Of a DNA stretch of 64,000 nt, positions 41,212-50,059 are shown piece by piece. The notes below the pieces were generated by a model. It did no database searches and had not been told where the DNA came from. It worked only from the letters and a program-made list of their open reading frames with translations. Origin of the DNA: Wocania arenilitoris (GTDB taxonomy: Bacteria > Bacteroidota > Bacteroidia > Flavobacteriales > Flavobacteriaceae); the NCBI RefSeq assembly GCF_021728535.1, contig NZ_JAKKDU010000001.1, positions 234,298 through 298,297 of the forward strand, written 5' to 3'. Numbering within the stretch: position 1 is the first letter of the stretch; each line of letters opens with the position of its first letter. The position numbers were made by a program, and so were the translations under genes.

Positions 41212-42279
41212 TTGAAAAAATGGATTCTACATATTGCCTGTGTTTTTATTTTCATCTGTTCATCTTGTTCAAATGAAAGTGTAGAAACCTATGTGGCAAC
41301 ACCAAGTCCGTTACAAATCCCTCAATTATTTGAAGACAATATTTTAAACCCTGTAATTCCAATAGATAATCCGCAAACTATTGAAGGTATCGCTTTAGGT
41401 AAAAAACTGTTTTTCGACCCTATTTTATCTGCTGATAATTCACAAGCCTGCGCCGATTGCCATGCACCCGAAAATGCTTTTTCTGACACCGACAGATTTA
41501 GCGATGGAATTGATGGTATTCGAGGCAATAGAAACTCAATGCCTTTATTTAATCTCGCATGGAATTACGATGAGAAATTCTTTTGGGATGGAAGTTCTTT
41601 TAGTTTAGAACATCAAGCATTTGTACCTGTTTCTGATCCTATTGAAATGAAAAGCTCTTGGACTGAACTAGAAACCGAACTTCAACAGCATCCAGAATAC
41701 CCAAATTTATTTCAACAAGCATTCAGCACTTCAAAAATTGATTCCACTCTTGTCACAAAAGCTATTGCGCAATTTGAGCGCACTTTAATTTCATCAAATT
41801 CTAAGTTCGATAAATTTCTTTTAGGCAAAGCAACATTAACTCCACAAGAACTAAACGGTTTTAATGTGTTTATGGATGAAGCTAAAGGCGACTGTTTTCA
41901 TTGCCATGGTAGCGATAAAAACCCACTCTGGACAGATAATATTTTTCATAACAATGGTTTAGATACAGTAATTACAGATTTAGGTTTGGGCGAAGTAACT
42001 GGCGATCCTGCTGATAATGGCAAATTCAAATCACCTTCTTTACGTAATCTTGCATTTACGGCACCATATATGCATGATGGCAGATTTGCAACGTTAGATG
42101 AAGTAATAAATCACTACAGTGAAGGTTTACAAAACTCTCCAACCATAGATCCTTTAATAAAAAAAGTAACTCAAGGTGGCGTAAAATTATCAAGCCAGGA
42201 CAAAGCCGATTTAAAAGCCTTTTTATTATCGCTATCTGATTTTGATTTTATAAGCAATCCTAACTTCTTAAATCAATAA
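41212..42279 (+). CDS. Dihaem cytochrome c peroxidase of the MbnH/MauG type
   Basis: 355 residues with signal peptide and lipobox SSC. Two haem c sites, CADCH and CFHCH, are about 150 residues apart, with axial-ligand regions PYMHDGRFATLDEVINHYSE at the C-terminus. The IALGKKLFFDPILS and NRNSMPLFN segments are normal for the bacterial dihaem peroxidase/MauG superfamily. Adjacent to an MbnP gene, it most likely modifies that protein rather than simply destroying peroxide. It starts with TTG; no ATG precedes the signal peptide. Last gene of the four-gene operon. Confidence 0.88.
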   Translation: MKKWILHIACVFIFICSSCSNESVETYVATPSPLQIPQLFEDNILNPVIPIDNPQTIEGIALGKKLFFDPILSADNSQACADCHAPENAFSDTDRFSDGIDGIRGNRNSMPLFNLAWNYDEKFFWDGSSFSLEHQAFVPVSDPIEMKSSWTELETELQQHPEYPNLFQQAFSTSKIDSTLVTKAIAQFERTLISSNSKFDKFLLGKATLTPQELNGFNVFMDEAKGDCFHCHGSDKNPLWTDNIFHNNGLDTVITDLGLGEVTGDPADNGKFKSPSLRNLAFTAPYMHDGRFATLDEVINHYSEGLQNSPTIDPLIKKVTQGGVKLSSQDKADLKAFLLSLSDFDFISNPNFLNQ

Positions 42280-42344
42280 GAAAAACTTATAAAACCATAT
42301 AATAATATAATGTTAGGTTATTCGGTAATCCATGACTTATATTG

Positions 42345-42352
42345 TATATTTG
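42345..42352 (+). promoter_or_regulatory. Promoter -7 core of the suf operon
   Basis: TATATTTG lies 32 bases before the sufA ATG. It puts the transcription start around 42357 and rules out the upstream in-frame ATG at 42310. Confidence 0.6.
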
Positions 42353-42357
42353 CACTC

Positions 42358-42378
42358 TATTTAGACACAATCTATATA
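42358..42378 (+). promoter_or_regulatory. Inverted repeat at the suf transcription start, possible iron-regulator operator
   Basis: TATTTAGA and TCTATATA (complement TATATAGA, 7 of 8 matching) surround CACAA. It lies over the predicted start of transcription. The shape resembles Fur/DtxR-type operators, but the regulator is inferred only. Confidence 0.4.
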
Positions 42379-42384
42379 AAAATT

Positions 42385-42714
42385 ATGATAAAAGTTTCTG
42401 AAACAGCTAAGAAAAAGGTAGTTGAGCTTATGGCAGATGATGGCTATAATGCATTAACCGATTACGTTCGTGTGGGTGTAAAAAGTGGTGGTTGTTCTGG
42501 ATTGTCTTACGATTTAAAATTTGATAAAGAACAGCAAGATGGCGACAAGGTTTTTGAAGACAACGGTGTAAAAATTATTGTCGATAAAAAAAGCTTTTTA
42601 TATTTAATTGGTACTACTCTTGAATATTCTGGAGGATTAAACGGAACAGGTTTCGTATTTAATAACCCTAATGCTAACCGAACTTGTGGTTGCGGGGAAT
42701 CGTTTTCACTTTAA
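42385..42714 (+). CDS. sufA: HesB/IscA-type Fe-S carrier
   Basis: Accepts and delivers Fe-S clusters. About 109 residues, MIKVSETAKKKVVELMADDG, with the three conserved Cys in SGGCSGLSY and CGCGESFSL. The open frame reaches back to 42310, but that part reads as non-coding and contains the promoter; the ATG at 42385 starts the family pattern. First gene of the suf operon, nine bases before sufB. Confidence 0.93.
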   Translation: MIKVSETAKKKVVELMADDGYNALTDYVRVGVKSGGCSGLSYDLKFDKEQQDGDKVFEDNGVKIIVDKKSFLYLIGTTLEYSGGLNGTGFVFNNPNANRTCGCGESFSL

Positions 42715-42722
42715 AATAAAAT

Positions 42723-44174
42723 ATGAGTAACAAATATACAGAGGACGACCTACGGGAAGAATTAAAGACCAAAGAATATGAATATGGTTTTTACACCGAT
42801 ATTGAATCGGATACATTCCCTAATGGTTTAAATGAAGAAATTGTACGTGCTATTTCTAAAAAGAAAGAAGAGCCACAATGGATGACTGATTGGCGCTTGG
42901 AAGCTTTTCGAGTTTGGAAAGAGATGACAGAACCTGACTGGGCAAATGTAAATTACCAAAAACCCGATTTTCAACGTATTTCTTATTATTCGGCACCAAA
43001 CAGTAAACCTAAATACGATAGTATTGATGAAGTTGATCCAGAGTTATTAGCAACTTTTGAAAAATTAGGGATTTCATTAGACGAGCAAAAAAAACTAGCT
43101 GGAGTTGCTATGGATGTTGTGGTTGATTCGGTTTCGGTAGCAACAACATTCAAAAAAACATTGGGCGAAAAAGGCATTATTTTTATGAGTATTTCTGAAG
43201 CTATCAAAGAGCATCCAGAACTTGTAAAAAAATATTTAGGTACTGTCGTTCCACAAAAAGACAACTTTTATGCTGCACTAAATTCTGCTGTATTTAGTGA
43301 TGGGTCGTTTTGTTATATTCCAAAAGGGGTGCGTTGTCCAATGGAACTTTCAACCTATTTCAGAATCAACCAAGCAGGAACTGGTCAGTTTGAAAGAACC
43401 TTAGTAATTGCAGACAAAGGTAGTTATGTAAGTTACCTTGAAGGCTGTACCGCACCAAGCAGAGACGAAAACCAATTACATGCAGCAGTTGTTGAATTAA
43501 TAGCTTTAGATGATGCTGAAATAAAATATTCAACAGTACAAAACTGGTATCCTGGAAATGCCCAAGGCAAAGGTGGTGTTTACAACTTTGTAACCAAGCG
43601 CGGTTTATGTGAAAAGAATGCGAAAATTTCTTGGACACAAGTTGAAACAGGATCTGCAGTTACTTGGAAATACCCTTCATGTGTTTTAAAAGGTGATAAC
43701 TCGGTTGGCGAATTTTACTCTATTGCTGTAACTAATAACTATCAACAAGCCGATACGGGAACCAAAATGATTCATTTGGGAAAAAACACCAAATCGACTA
43801 TTATTTCAAAAGGAATTTCCGCAGGAAAATCTCAAAACAGTTACAGAGGATTAGTTCAAATAAATTCCAGAGCCGAAAACGCTCGTAACTTTTCGCAATG
43901 CGATAGTTTGTTAATGGGTAACGAATGTGGCGCACACACTTTTCCATACATTGAAGCAAAAAATAAATCGGCAAAAATAGAGCACGAAGCCACAACCAGT
44001 AAAATTGGAGAAGATCAAATTTTTTATTGCAACCAACGTGGCATCGATACCGAAAAAGCCATTGCATTGATTGTAAATGGATTTAGTAAAGAGGTGCTTA
44101 ATAAGCTACCCATGGAATTTGCTGTTGAAGCTCAAAAATTATTAGAAATTAGTTTAGAAGGAAGCGTTGGTTAA
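42723..44174 (+). CDS. sufB: Fe-S cluster assembly protein SufB
   Basis: Scaffold subunit of the SufBCD complex on which clusters are built. The 483 residues have the beta-helix core with [40 protein letters not shown] (a conserved Cys), [17 protein letters not shown], and the C-terminal [20 protein letters not shown]. Length is normal. The gene between sufB and sufC is a small lipoprotein not part of the standard pathway. Confidence 0.98.
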   Translation: MSNKYTEDDLREELKTKEYEYGFYTDIESDTFPNGLNEEIVRAISKKKEEPQWMTDWRLEAFRVWKEMTEPDWANVNYQKPDFQRISYYSAPNSKPKYDSIDEVDPELLATFEKLGISLDEQKKLAGVAMDVVVDSVSVATTFKKTLGEKGIIFMSISEAIKEHPELVKKYLGTVVPQKDNFYAALNSAVFSDGSFCYIPKGVRCPMELSTYFRINQAGTGQFERTLVIADKGSYVSYLEGCTAPSRDENQLHAAVVELIALDDAEIKYSTVQNWYPGNAQGKGGVYNFVTKRGLCEKNAKISWTQVETGSAVTWKYPSCVLKGDNSVGEFYSIAVTNNYQQADTGTKMIHLGKNTKSTIISKGISAGKSQNSYRGLVQINSRAENARNFSQCDSLLMGNECGAHTFPYIEAKNKSAKIEHEATTSKIGEDQIFYCNQRGIDTEKAIALIVNGFSKEVLNKLPMEFAVEAQKLLEISLEGSVG

Positions 44175-44192
44175 ATTAATAAATATAAACAC

Positions 44193-44606
44193 ATGAAAAA
44201 CGTATTAATTGTTATTATTTGTTTTTCTGCATTTTTTAATTGCAAAAACGAAAAGAAAACAGATGAAAATATTTCAACTGAAAATTCTGAAAGAACAGAA
44301 AAGCAAAGTGATGGATTAACCCTTTTAAAAGGTGATTTTGTATATTATGCTGATGCAGCAATTTTACAAACACATGCCGAAATTTATGGTGTAATTCTTA
44401 ACAATAAAGTTGACGAGTTAAACGATAAAGCAAAAGCATTTAAAAAAGAAGCAACAGATTTTGTTCTAGTTGAGGTTCGAGGAAAAATCACTCAAAAACC
44501 AGAAGGCGAAGAAGGTTGGGACAATCGTTTAGAAATAATAGAAATACTAAGTGTAAAACCTGCTTCAAAAGAAAAAAATAATGTTGTGCAATCAGGAAAA
44601 GAATAA
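44193..44606 (+). CDS. Small lipoprotein inserted between sufB and sufC
   Basis: 137 residues with a signal peptide and FFNC (lipidated Cys). A polar Glu/Lys/Ser-rich spacer ([17 protein letters not shown]) leads to a compact domain with [29 protein letters not shown] and [13 protein letters not shown] similar-looking domain is found in other flavobacterial NlpE-like or hypothetical proteins, but no function can be named. It lies 18 bases after sufB and two bases before sufC, so it is certainly in the operon. An exported lipoprotein inside a cytoplasmic Fe-S operon is unexpected. Confidence 0.75.
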   Translation: MKNVLIVIICFSAFFNCKNEKKTDENISTENSERTEKQSDGLTLLKGDFVYYADAAILQTHAEIYGVILNNKVDELNDKAKAFKKEATDFVLVEVRGKITQKPEGEEGWDNRLEIIEILSVKPASKEKNNVVQSGKE

Positions 44607-44608
44607 TT

Positions 44609-45361
44609 ATGTTAAAAATAAACAACTTACACGCAAGTATTGAAGACAAAGCTATTTTAAGAGGTATTAATTTAGAGGTAAAACCTGGAGAAGTTCATGC
44701 CATAATGGGACCTAATGGTTCTGGAAAAAGCACGTTAGCCTCTGTTATTTCTGGAAAAGAAGAATACGATGTTGATAAAGGCGAAATTATTTTACAAAAT
44801 GAAAATATAGATGAGCTTTCAGCTGAAGAGCGGGCACATAAAGGTATTTTTCTTTCGTTTCAATATCCTGTAGAAATCCCAGGGGTTTCTGTTACCAATT
44901 TTATTAAAACGGCTATTAACGAAACACGAAAAGCAAAAGGATTAGAAGACATGCCTGCAAAAGATATGCTTAAATTAATTCGCGATAAAGCTGATTTGTT
45001 AGAAATTGATAGAAAATTTTTATCGCGATCGCTAAACGAAGGTTTTTCAGGCGGTGAGAAAAAAAGAAACGAAATTTTTCAAATGGCCATGTTAGAACCT
45101 AAATTGGCTATTCTTGATGAAACCGATTCTGGTTTAGATATTGATGCTCTACGAATTGTTGCAAACGGCGTAAATAAACTTAAAAGCAAAGACAATGCAG
45201 TAATTGTTATAACACATTACCAACGTTTGTTAGATTACATTGTTCCTGATTATGTGCATGTTTTACACGAAGGTCGTATTGTTAAATCTGGACCAAAAGA
45301 ATTAGCACACGAACTTGAAGAAAAAGGTTACGACTGGATTAAAGAAGAAGTGAAAGCGTAA
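44609..45361 (+). CDS. sufC: Fe-S cluster assembly ATPase SufC
   Basis: ABC-type ATPase that drives the SufBD scaffold. 250 residues: Walker [10 protein letters not shown], signature [13 protein letters not shown], Walker [13 protein letters not shown] and the switch His in [11 protein letters not shown]. No membrane segment, as expected. It is separated from sufD by 138 bases filled with an inverted heptad-like array. Confidence 0.98.
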   Translation: MLKINNLHASIEDKAILRGINLEVKPGEVHAIMGPNGSGKSTLASVISGKEEYDVDKGEIILQNENIDELSAEERAHKGIFLSFQYPVEIPGVSVTNFIKTAINETRKAKGLEDMPAKDMLKLIRDKADLLEIDRKFLSRSLNEGFSGGEKKRNEIFQMAMLEPKLAILDETDSGLDIDALRIVANGVNKLKSKDNAVIVITHYQRLLDYIVPDYVHVLHEGRIVKSGPKELAHELEEKGYDWIKEEVKA

Positions 45362-45365
45362 CATT

Positions 45366-45498
45366 AGTTGGCAGTATTCAGTCGCAGTTTGCAGTTGCTT
45401 ACTCTAGACTGATTACTCAAAAGTTTAAAAATAGTAAACAGTACTTTCTTAGTTTTCCTTATTACTGAACACTGAGACTGAGACTGAAAACTGAAAAC
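45366..45498. repeat. Inverted heptad-like array between sufC and sufD
   Basis: On the left, GTTGGCAGTATTCAG and following GCAGTTT-type units repeat every six or seven bases. On the right, ACTGAACACTGAGACTGAGA and ACTGAAAACTGAAAAC are the approximate inverse. It can form a long hairpin within the suf mRNA. Confidence 0.6.
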
Positions 45499-45499
45499 A

Positions 45500-46813
45500 A
45501 TGGATTTAAAAGAAAAATTAGTATCATCCTTTCTAGTATTTGAAGATCAAGCTGATGTTGACACTTACGTTCATGACGTTAGAAATGATGCCATAAAAAT
45601 ATTTGAAGAAAAAGGCTTCCCAACAAAAAAAGAAGAAGCTTGGAAATACACCTCTTTAAACAAAATTTTAAAAGAAGATTATAGTGTTTTCCCGAAACAA
45701 GAAAATGCTTTAGAATATAGAGATGTAAAAAAATATTTTATCCACGATATAGACAGCTATAAAATCGTATTTATTGATGGAAAATATTCATCGCACTTAT
45801 CGCAAACCACGCACGATGGAATTGATGTTTGCTTAATGTCGGCAGCATTATCAAAACCAAAATACCGCTTAATTATAGAGAACTACTTTAATAAAGCGGC
45901 AACAAAAGAAAGCTTACCATCGCTTAACACAGCTTTTTCTAAAGAAGGTGCTTATATACATATTCCAAAAAACAAACTGGTAGAAAAACCTATTCAAATT
46001 ATACATTTGTCAACAGGTAATGAGTCTGCTACACTATTGCAACCTCGTAATTTAATTGTTGTCGATGAGAATTCTCATGTACAAATTATTGAGCGTCACC
46101 AAAGTTTAACCAATAATGCCGTTTTAACTAATAGTGTAACCGAAATTTTTGCAAACAAACGTGCTATAGTAGATTATTACAAGGTTCAAAATGATAATGC
46201 AAACGCATCGTTAATAGATAATACGTTTATTAAGCAAAAGCGCGAAAGTGTTGCCTCGGTGCACACCTTTGCTTTTGGAGGAAAATTAACGCGTAATAAC
46301 CTTAATTTTTATCAAGAAGGCGAGCGTATAAATTCTATATTAAAAGGGGTTACTATTTTAGGCAGCAAGCAACATGTCGATCATAATACTCTGGTGCATC
46401 ATATCAAACCAAATTGCGAAAGCCACCAAGATTATAAAGGCATATTTGGAGAGAACTCAACAGGCGTTTTTAACGGCAAAATTATTGTTGAAAAAGAAGC
46501 GCAAAAAACCAATGCATTTCAGTCTAACAACAATATTTTAATAAACGATAAAGCTACGATAAACACAAAACCACAACTTGAGATTTTTGCCGATGATGTT
46601 AAATGTTCTCACGGTTGCACCATTGGTCAACTAGACGAAAGTGCCATGTTTTATATGCGTTCGCGTGGTATTCCAGAAAAAGAAGCTAAGGCACTTTTAA
46701 TGTACGCTTTTAGCAATAACGTGTTAAATTCGGTTAAAATTCCAGAAATAAAACAACGTATCACCAAAATAATCGCTAATAAATTAGGCGTTAATATTGG
46801 ATTCGATCTTTAA
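45500..46813 (+). CDS. sufD: Fe-S cluster assembly protein SufD
   Basis: Partner of SufB in the scaffold. 437 residues with the N-terminal helical part (FPTKKEEAWKYTSLNKILKE) and the beta-helix with HHIKPNCESHQDYKGIFGEN, GVFNGKIIVEKEAQKTNAFQ and DVKCSHGCTIGQLDESAMFY, including the C-terminal Cys/His that contact SufB. Normal length. Confidence 0.97.
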   Translation: MDLKEKLVSSFLVFEDQADVDTYVHDVRNDAIKIFEEKGFPTKKEEAWKYTSLNKILKEDYSVFPKQENALEYRDVKKYFIHDIDSYKIVFIDGKYSSHLSQTTHDGIDVCLMSAALSKPKYRLIIENYFNKAATKESLPSLNTAFSKEGAYIHIPKNKLVEKPIQIIHLSTGNESATLLQPRNLIVVDENSHVQIIERHQSLTNNAVLTNSVTEIFANKRAIVDYYKVQNDNANASLIDNTFIKQKRESVASVHTFAFGGKLTRNNLNFYQEGERINSILKGVTILGSKQHVDHNTLVHHIKPNCESHQDYKGIFGENSTGVFNGKIIVEKEAQKTNAFQSNNNILINDKATINTKPQLEIFADDVKCSHGCTIGQLDESAMFYMRSRGIPEKEAKALLMYAFSNNVLNSVKIPEIKQRITKIIANKLGVNIGFDL

Positions 46814-46830
46814 AATTATTTGAAGCTATT

Positions 46831-46891
46831 TCCCGCTATTCGCTGTATCTTTTTTTCGTACCTCAAAAAAGGATGCCGCTTCTATCGGGGC
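46831..46891 (-). repeat. GATACAGCG-type dispersed repeat, minus orientation
   Basis: Read on the minus strand it gives GAAGCGGCATCCTTTTTTGA, GGTACGAAAAAAAGATACAG and GCGAATAGCGGG, matching the 24871-24945 copy. It fills the gap between sufD and sufS. Confidence 0.65.
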
Positions 46892-46904
46892 TAAACCATA
46901 AGCC

Positions 46905-48119
46905 ATGTTTAAGGTAAACGACATAAGACAAGACTTCCCGATACTTAACAAACAAGTAAACGGTAAACCCTTGGTCTATTTTGATAATGCAGCAACATCA
47001 CAAACACCACAAAAAGTTATCGATGTTATTGTAGATTATTACTCAAACTATAATGCTAATATCCATCGTGGCGTGCATACCTTAAGTCAAGAAGCAACAG
47101 ATTTATACGAGCAAGCACGCTTAAAAATACAAACACATTTTAATGCAAAATATTCGCACGAGATTATCTTAACATCTGGCACAACACATAGTATTAATTT
47201 AGTAGCAAATGGCTTTTCATCACGCTTAAAAAAAGGTGACGAAGTTATCGTTTCTGCTTTAGAACATCACAGCAATATTGTGCCATGGCAAATGCTTTGT
47301 GAGCGTACTGGAGCTGTTTTAAAAGTTATTCCAATGAACGAATCTGGCGAGTTGGAAATGACTAAATACAACAATTTACTTTCTGAAAAAACAAAACTTG
47401 TTTTTGTAAATCATATATCCAATGCCTTAGGTACCATAAATCCTATCGAGTATATTATAGAACAAGCCCACAAGGTTGGCGCAGCAGTTTTAATTGATGG
47501 TGCTCAAGCCTGCCCGCATATAAAACCAGATGTTCAAAATTTAGATGTTGATTTTTATGTCGCTTCAGCGCATAAAATGTGTGGTCCAACAGGAGTAGGC
47601 ATGCTTTACGGAAAAGATGAATGGTTAAAAAAATTACCACCCTATCAAGGTGGTGGCGAAATGATTGCCGAAGTCACTTTTGAGAAAACCACCTATGCAG
47701 ATTTACCACATAAGTTTGAAGCAGGTACACCAAACATTGCTGGAGGCATCGCATTTGGTGCAGCCATTGATTATATGAATACTATTGGTTTTGATTCCAT
47801 CGCTTCATACGAAAACGAGTTGTTAAATTATGCTACAGAACAGCTCTTAAAAATTGATGGATTAAAAATTTACGGAACCTCAAAAAATAAAACATCGGTT
47901 ATTTCATTTAATTTAGAAGGTATTCATCCATACGATGTTGGTACTATTTTAGATAAATTAGGTATTGCTGTCCGTACAGGGCATCATTGTGCACAACCTA
48001 TCATGGATTTTTATAAAATCCCTGGAACTATACGTGCTTCTTTTGCGTTTTATAATACCAAAGCAGAAATTGATGTTTTAGTTAAAGGCGTTAAAAAAGC
48101 TAAAATGATGTTGGCTTAA
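46905..48119 (+). CDS. sufS: Cysteine desulfurase SufS
   Basis: Takes sulfur from cysteine for cluster assembly. 404 residues of PLP enzyme: TSGTTHSINLVA, LEHHSNIVPWQML, DGAQACPHI (PLP-contacting Asp), ASAHKMCGPTG (Schiff-base Lys) and RTGHHCAQP (persulfide Cys). The spacing of the Cys loop is the short type II (SufS) form, to be activated by SufE, whose gene is downstream. Confidence 0.98.
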   Translation: MFKVNDIRQDFPILNKQVNGKPLVYFDNAATSQTPQKVIDVIVDYYSNYNANIHRGVHTLSQEATDLYEQARLKIQTHFNAKYSHEIILTSGTTHSINLVANGFSSRLKKGDEVIVSALEHHSNIVPWQMLCERTGAVLKVIPMNESGELEMTKYNNLLSEKTKLVFVNHISNALGTINPIEYIIEQAHKVGAAVLIDGAQACPHIKPDVQNLDVDFYVASAHKMCGPTGVGMLYGKDEWLKKLPPYQGGGEMIAEVTFEKTTYADLPHKFEAGTPNIAGGIAFGAAIDYMNTIGFDSIASYENELLNYATEQLLKIDGLKIYGTSKNKTSVISFNLEGIHPYDVGTILDKLGIAVRTGHHCAQPIMDFYKIPGTIRASFAFYNTKAEIDVLVKGVKKAKMMLA

Positions 48120-48237
48120 TACTTTGGCTTCCTTTTTGTATATTCAGAACTCATCTGAACGAATTTGATTCATTTTTTAGGAAACAGAAAAAGTCAAGAT
48201 GAGTTCTCACTTATAAATCAAAAAAACCTAAATTAAA

Positions 48238-49032
48238 ATGAAATCTATGTTAATGATTTTCAGTATGATTGTATTACGCTGTTGTTGGGGACCATCAGAT
48301 TATCAATTAATTATAGCACAACAAAATGACAATACAATCTTGAAAGAACTCAATGACACATATCAAATAAAGCATTTATACAATAGAGACGTTTCGTCTT
48401 ACAAGCTCAATATTGTTTTTAACGATAGCACCAAACAAGTATCAGGTTTTTTAGGTTGTAATCGGTTTTTTGGTTCTTATTCTTTAAAAAATAATGCATT
48501 AAACTTCGGTGCTTTAGGCTCAACAAAAATGCTATGCAAAGAAGAGTTCAATAAAGTTGAGATAGAGTTTTTCAAAGCATTAGAAAAAGCCAATTTAATT
48601 CTTTTTACAAAAGATGGTTTTGCACTTTACAATAAAAAGAAGGTACTATTATCAGCCATTAAAAAAGAAGACAATATAGATGTTAGTTTTGAATATTCTG
48701 CCATATCTAGAGGCACTTATAAATTAATTAAAATTAATCAAAAAAGTATTTCATCAACAACTACACAAAACGGTAAACCGAATAAAAAAGCATGCAATAA
48801 AGCCGATTGGCAAAAACTAATAGACGCTTTTGAAACTTTTGAGGTTAAAAATATTCTAACTTTAAAAGCACCTTCAGAAAAACGCTTTTTTGATGGTGCA
48901 GCAATAGCTGTTTTAAAAATCACTTATAACAATCAAGTTTACGAATCGCAAAGCTTCGATCATGGTAATCCTCCAAAAGAAATCGCTTTACTTGTTAAAG
49001 AAATCTTATCTATTTCTGAAAACATTGAATAA
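48238..49032 (+). CDS. META-domain (HslJ-like) protein
   Basis: 264 residues. Residues ~45-140 contain a META domain (NIVFNDSTKQVSGFLGCNRFFGSY, ALNFGALGSTKMLCKEE). The N-terminus is hydrophobic (LMIFSMIVLRCC) and may be a lipoprotein signal. The second half (SRGTYKLIKI, KACNKADWQKLIDAFETFEV, FDGAAIAVLKI) is another beta-rich domain of unknown role. In E. coli the META protein HslJ is linked to heat and novobiocin resistance, but function here is open. It sits between sufS and sufE and may be a passenger. Confidence 0.8.
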   Translation: MKSMLMIFSMIVLRCCWGPSDYQLIIAQQNDNTILKELNDTYQIKHLYNRDVSSYKLNIVFNDSTKQVSGFLGCNRFFGSYSLKNNALNFGALGSTKMLCKEEFNKVEIEFFKALEKANLILFTKDGFALYNKKKVLLSAIKKEDNIDVSFEYSAISRGTYKLIKINQKSISSTTTQNGKPNKKACNKADWQKLIDAFETFEVKNILTLKAPSEKRFFDGAAIAVLKITYNNQVYESQSFDHGNPPKEIALLVKEILSISENIE

Positions 49033-49047
49033 GAATATTTGTTATTG

Positions 49048-49055
49048 TATTTTTG
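49048..49055 (+). promoter_or_regulatory. Internal promoter -7 core before sufE
   Basis: TATTTTTG overlaps the first possible start codon of the frame (49053), which therefore cannot be used. It would let sufE and sufT be transcribed apart from the operon. Confidence 0.5.
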
Positions 49056-49070
49056 CATAAAACTGTAACT

Positions 49071-49493
49071 GTGAGTATTGAAGATATACAAAAAGAAATA
49101 ATAGACGAATTCTCAATGTTTGAAGATTGGGAAGAACGTTATCAATATATGATTGATTTAGGTAAAGATTTACCTTTAATTAACGACCAATACAAAACCG
49201 AAAGCAATATTATTAAAGGTTGCCAAAGTAAAGTTTGGGTACATGCCGAAATGAAGGATGATAAAATTGAGTTTACTGCTGATAGTGATGCCATTATAAC
49301 AAAAGGTATTATTGCTATTTTGATTCGTGCATTTTCAAATCAGCATCCAAAAGATATTATTGATGCCAATACTGATTTTATTGATAAAATTGGGTTAAAA
49401 GAACATTTGTCGCCAACACGTGCAAATGGCTTAGTAAGTATGGTAAAACAACTTAAAATGTATGCTATTGCATACCAAACACAATTAAATTAG
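49071..49493 (+). CDS. sufE: Cysteine desulfuration protein SufE
   Basis: Takes the persulfide from SufS to SufB. About 140 residues, starting with GTG (MSIEDIQKEIIDEFSMFEDW). The active-site Cys is in IIKGCQSKVWVHAE. Other family features are ERYQYMIDLGKDLP and LSPTRANGLVSMV. The upstream TTG at 49053 overlaps the promoter core and is rejected as start. Confidence 0.95.
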   Translation: MSIEDIQKEIIDEFSMFEDWEERYQYMIDLGKDLPLINDQYKTESNIIKGCQSKVWVHAEMKDDKIEFTADSDAIITKGIIAILIRAFSNQHPKDIIDANTDFIDKIGLKEHLSPTRANGLVSMVKQLKMYAIAYQTQLN

Positions 49494-49577
49494 TAGATAG
49501 TAGAATCGTTTGCCGTTGAGTCATTATAGTTAAAGTCGACTTTACAACAAACAACTTAACAAAAAACAGCATGAATT

Positions 49578-49904
49578 ATGAGTGAAACAACAATAGATAC
49601 CAACGCCTTAGGCGAAAAAATAGTAAACGTTTTAAAAACCATTTACGATCCAGAAATTCCAGTAGACATTTACGAACTCGGGTTAATTTACGATGTGTTT
49701 GTAAACGAAGATTACGACGTTAAAATATTAATGACACTTACAACACCTAACTGTCCGGTTGCCGAAACATTACCGCTGGAAGTTGAAGAAAAAGTAAAAT
49801 CTCTAAACGACGTTAAATCTGCTGAAGTAGAAATTACTTTCGATCCGCCTTGGACACAGGATTTAATGAGCGAAGAAGCGAAGTTAGAATTAGGGATGCT
49901 TTAG
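49578..49904 (+). CDS. SufT-like DUF59 (MIP18-family) Fe-S protein
   Basis: 108 residues with the MIP18 fold: LKTIYDPEIPVDIYELGLIY, MTLTTPNCPVAETLP (conserved Cys) and VEITFDPPWTQDLMSEEAKL. Such proteins help load clusters onto target enzymes and occur at the end of suf operons in Bacteroidetes. It follows sufE by 84 bases. Confidence 0.93.
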   Translation: MSETTIDTNALGEKIVNVLKTIYDPEIPVDIYELGLIYDVFVNEDYDVKILMTLTTPNCPVAETLPLEVEEKVKSLNDVKSAEVEITFDPPWTQDLMSEEAKLELGML

Positions 49905-49952
49905 TTTAGTTAGCAGTATTCAGTTGGCAGTTGCAGTATTCAGCTTTTCCCG
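49905..49952 (+). repeat. Heptad-like array downstream of the sufT-like gene
   Basis: TTAGCAG, TATTCAG, TTGGCAG and TTGCAG units repeat head to tail with period about seven. Only one half of the inverted layout is evident. Confidence 0.5.
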
Positions 49953-50059
49953 TAAAATCTACCTATAGTCAAGTTTGTCGTAAAAATGTCGTATAAAAAC
50001 CGTTATCAAAAAGATGCTTTCATAATTAGTTTTGACCAAAATTTAAAACAATTTTAATT

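Noticed and set aside
41212..42279. Plain cytochrome c peroxidase for detoxifying peroxide
   Set aside because: Possible, but the immediate MbnP neighbour makes a protein-modifying MbnH-type role more likely; kept only as an alternative.
42310..42384. Longer N-terminus for SufA
   Set aside because: It covers the promoter core and operator-like repeat; family members start at the later ATG.
43366..43638. Antisense open frame inside sufB
   Set aside because: A shadow of a well-conserved gene, with low-complexity His/Leu content.
49053..49070. TTG start for SufE
   Set aside because: It overlaps the promoter core; the GTG at 49071 starts the family pattern.
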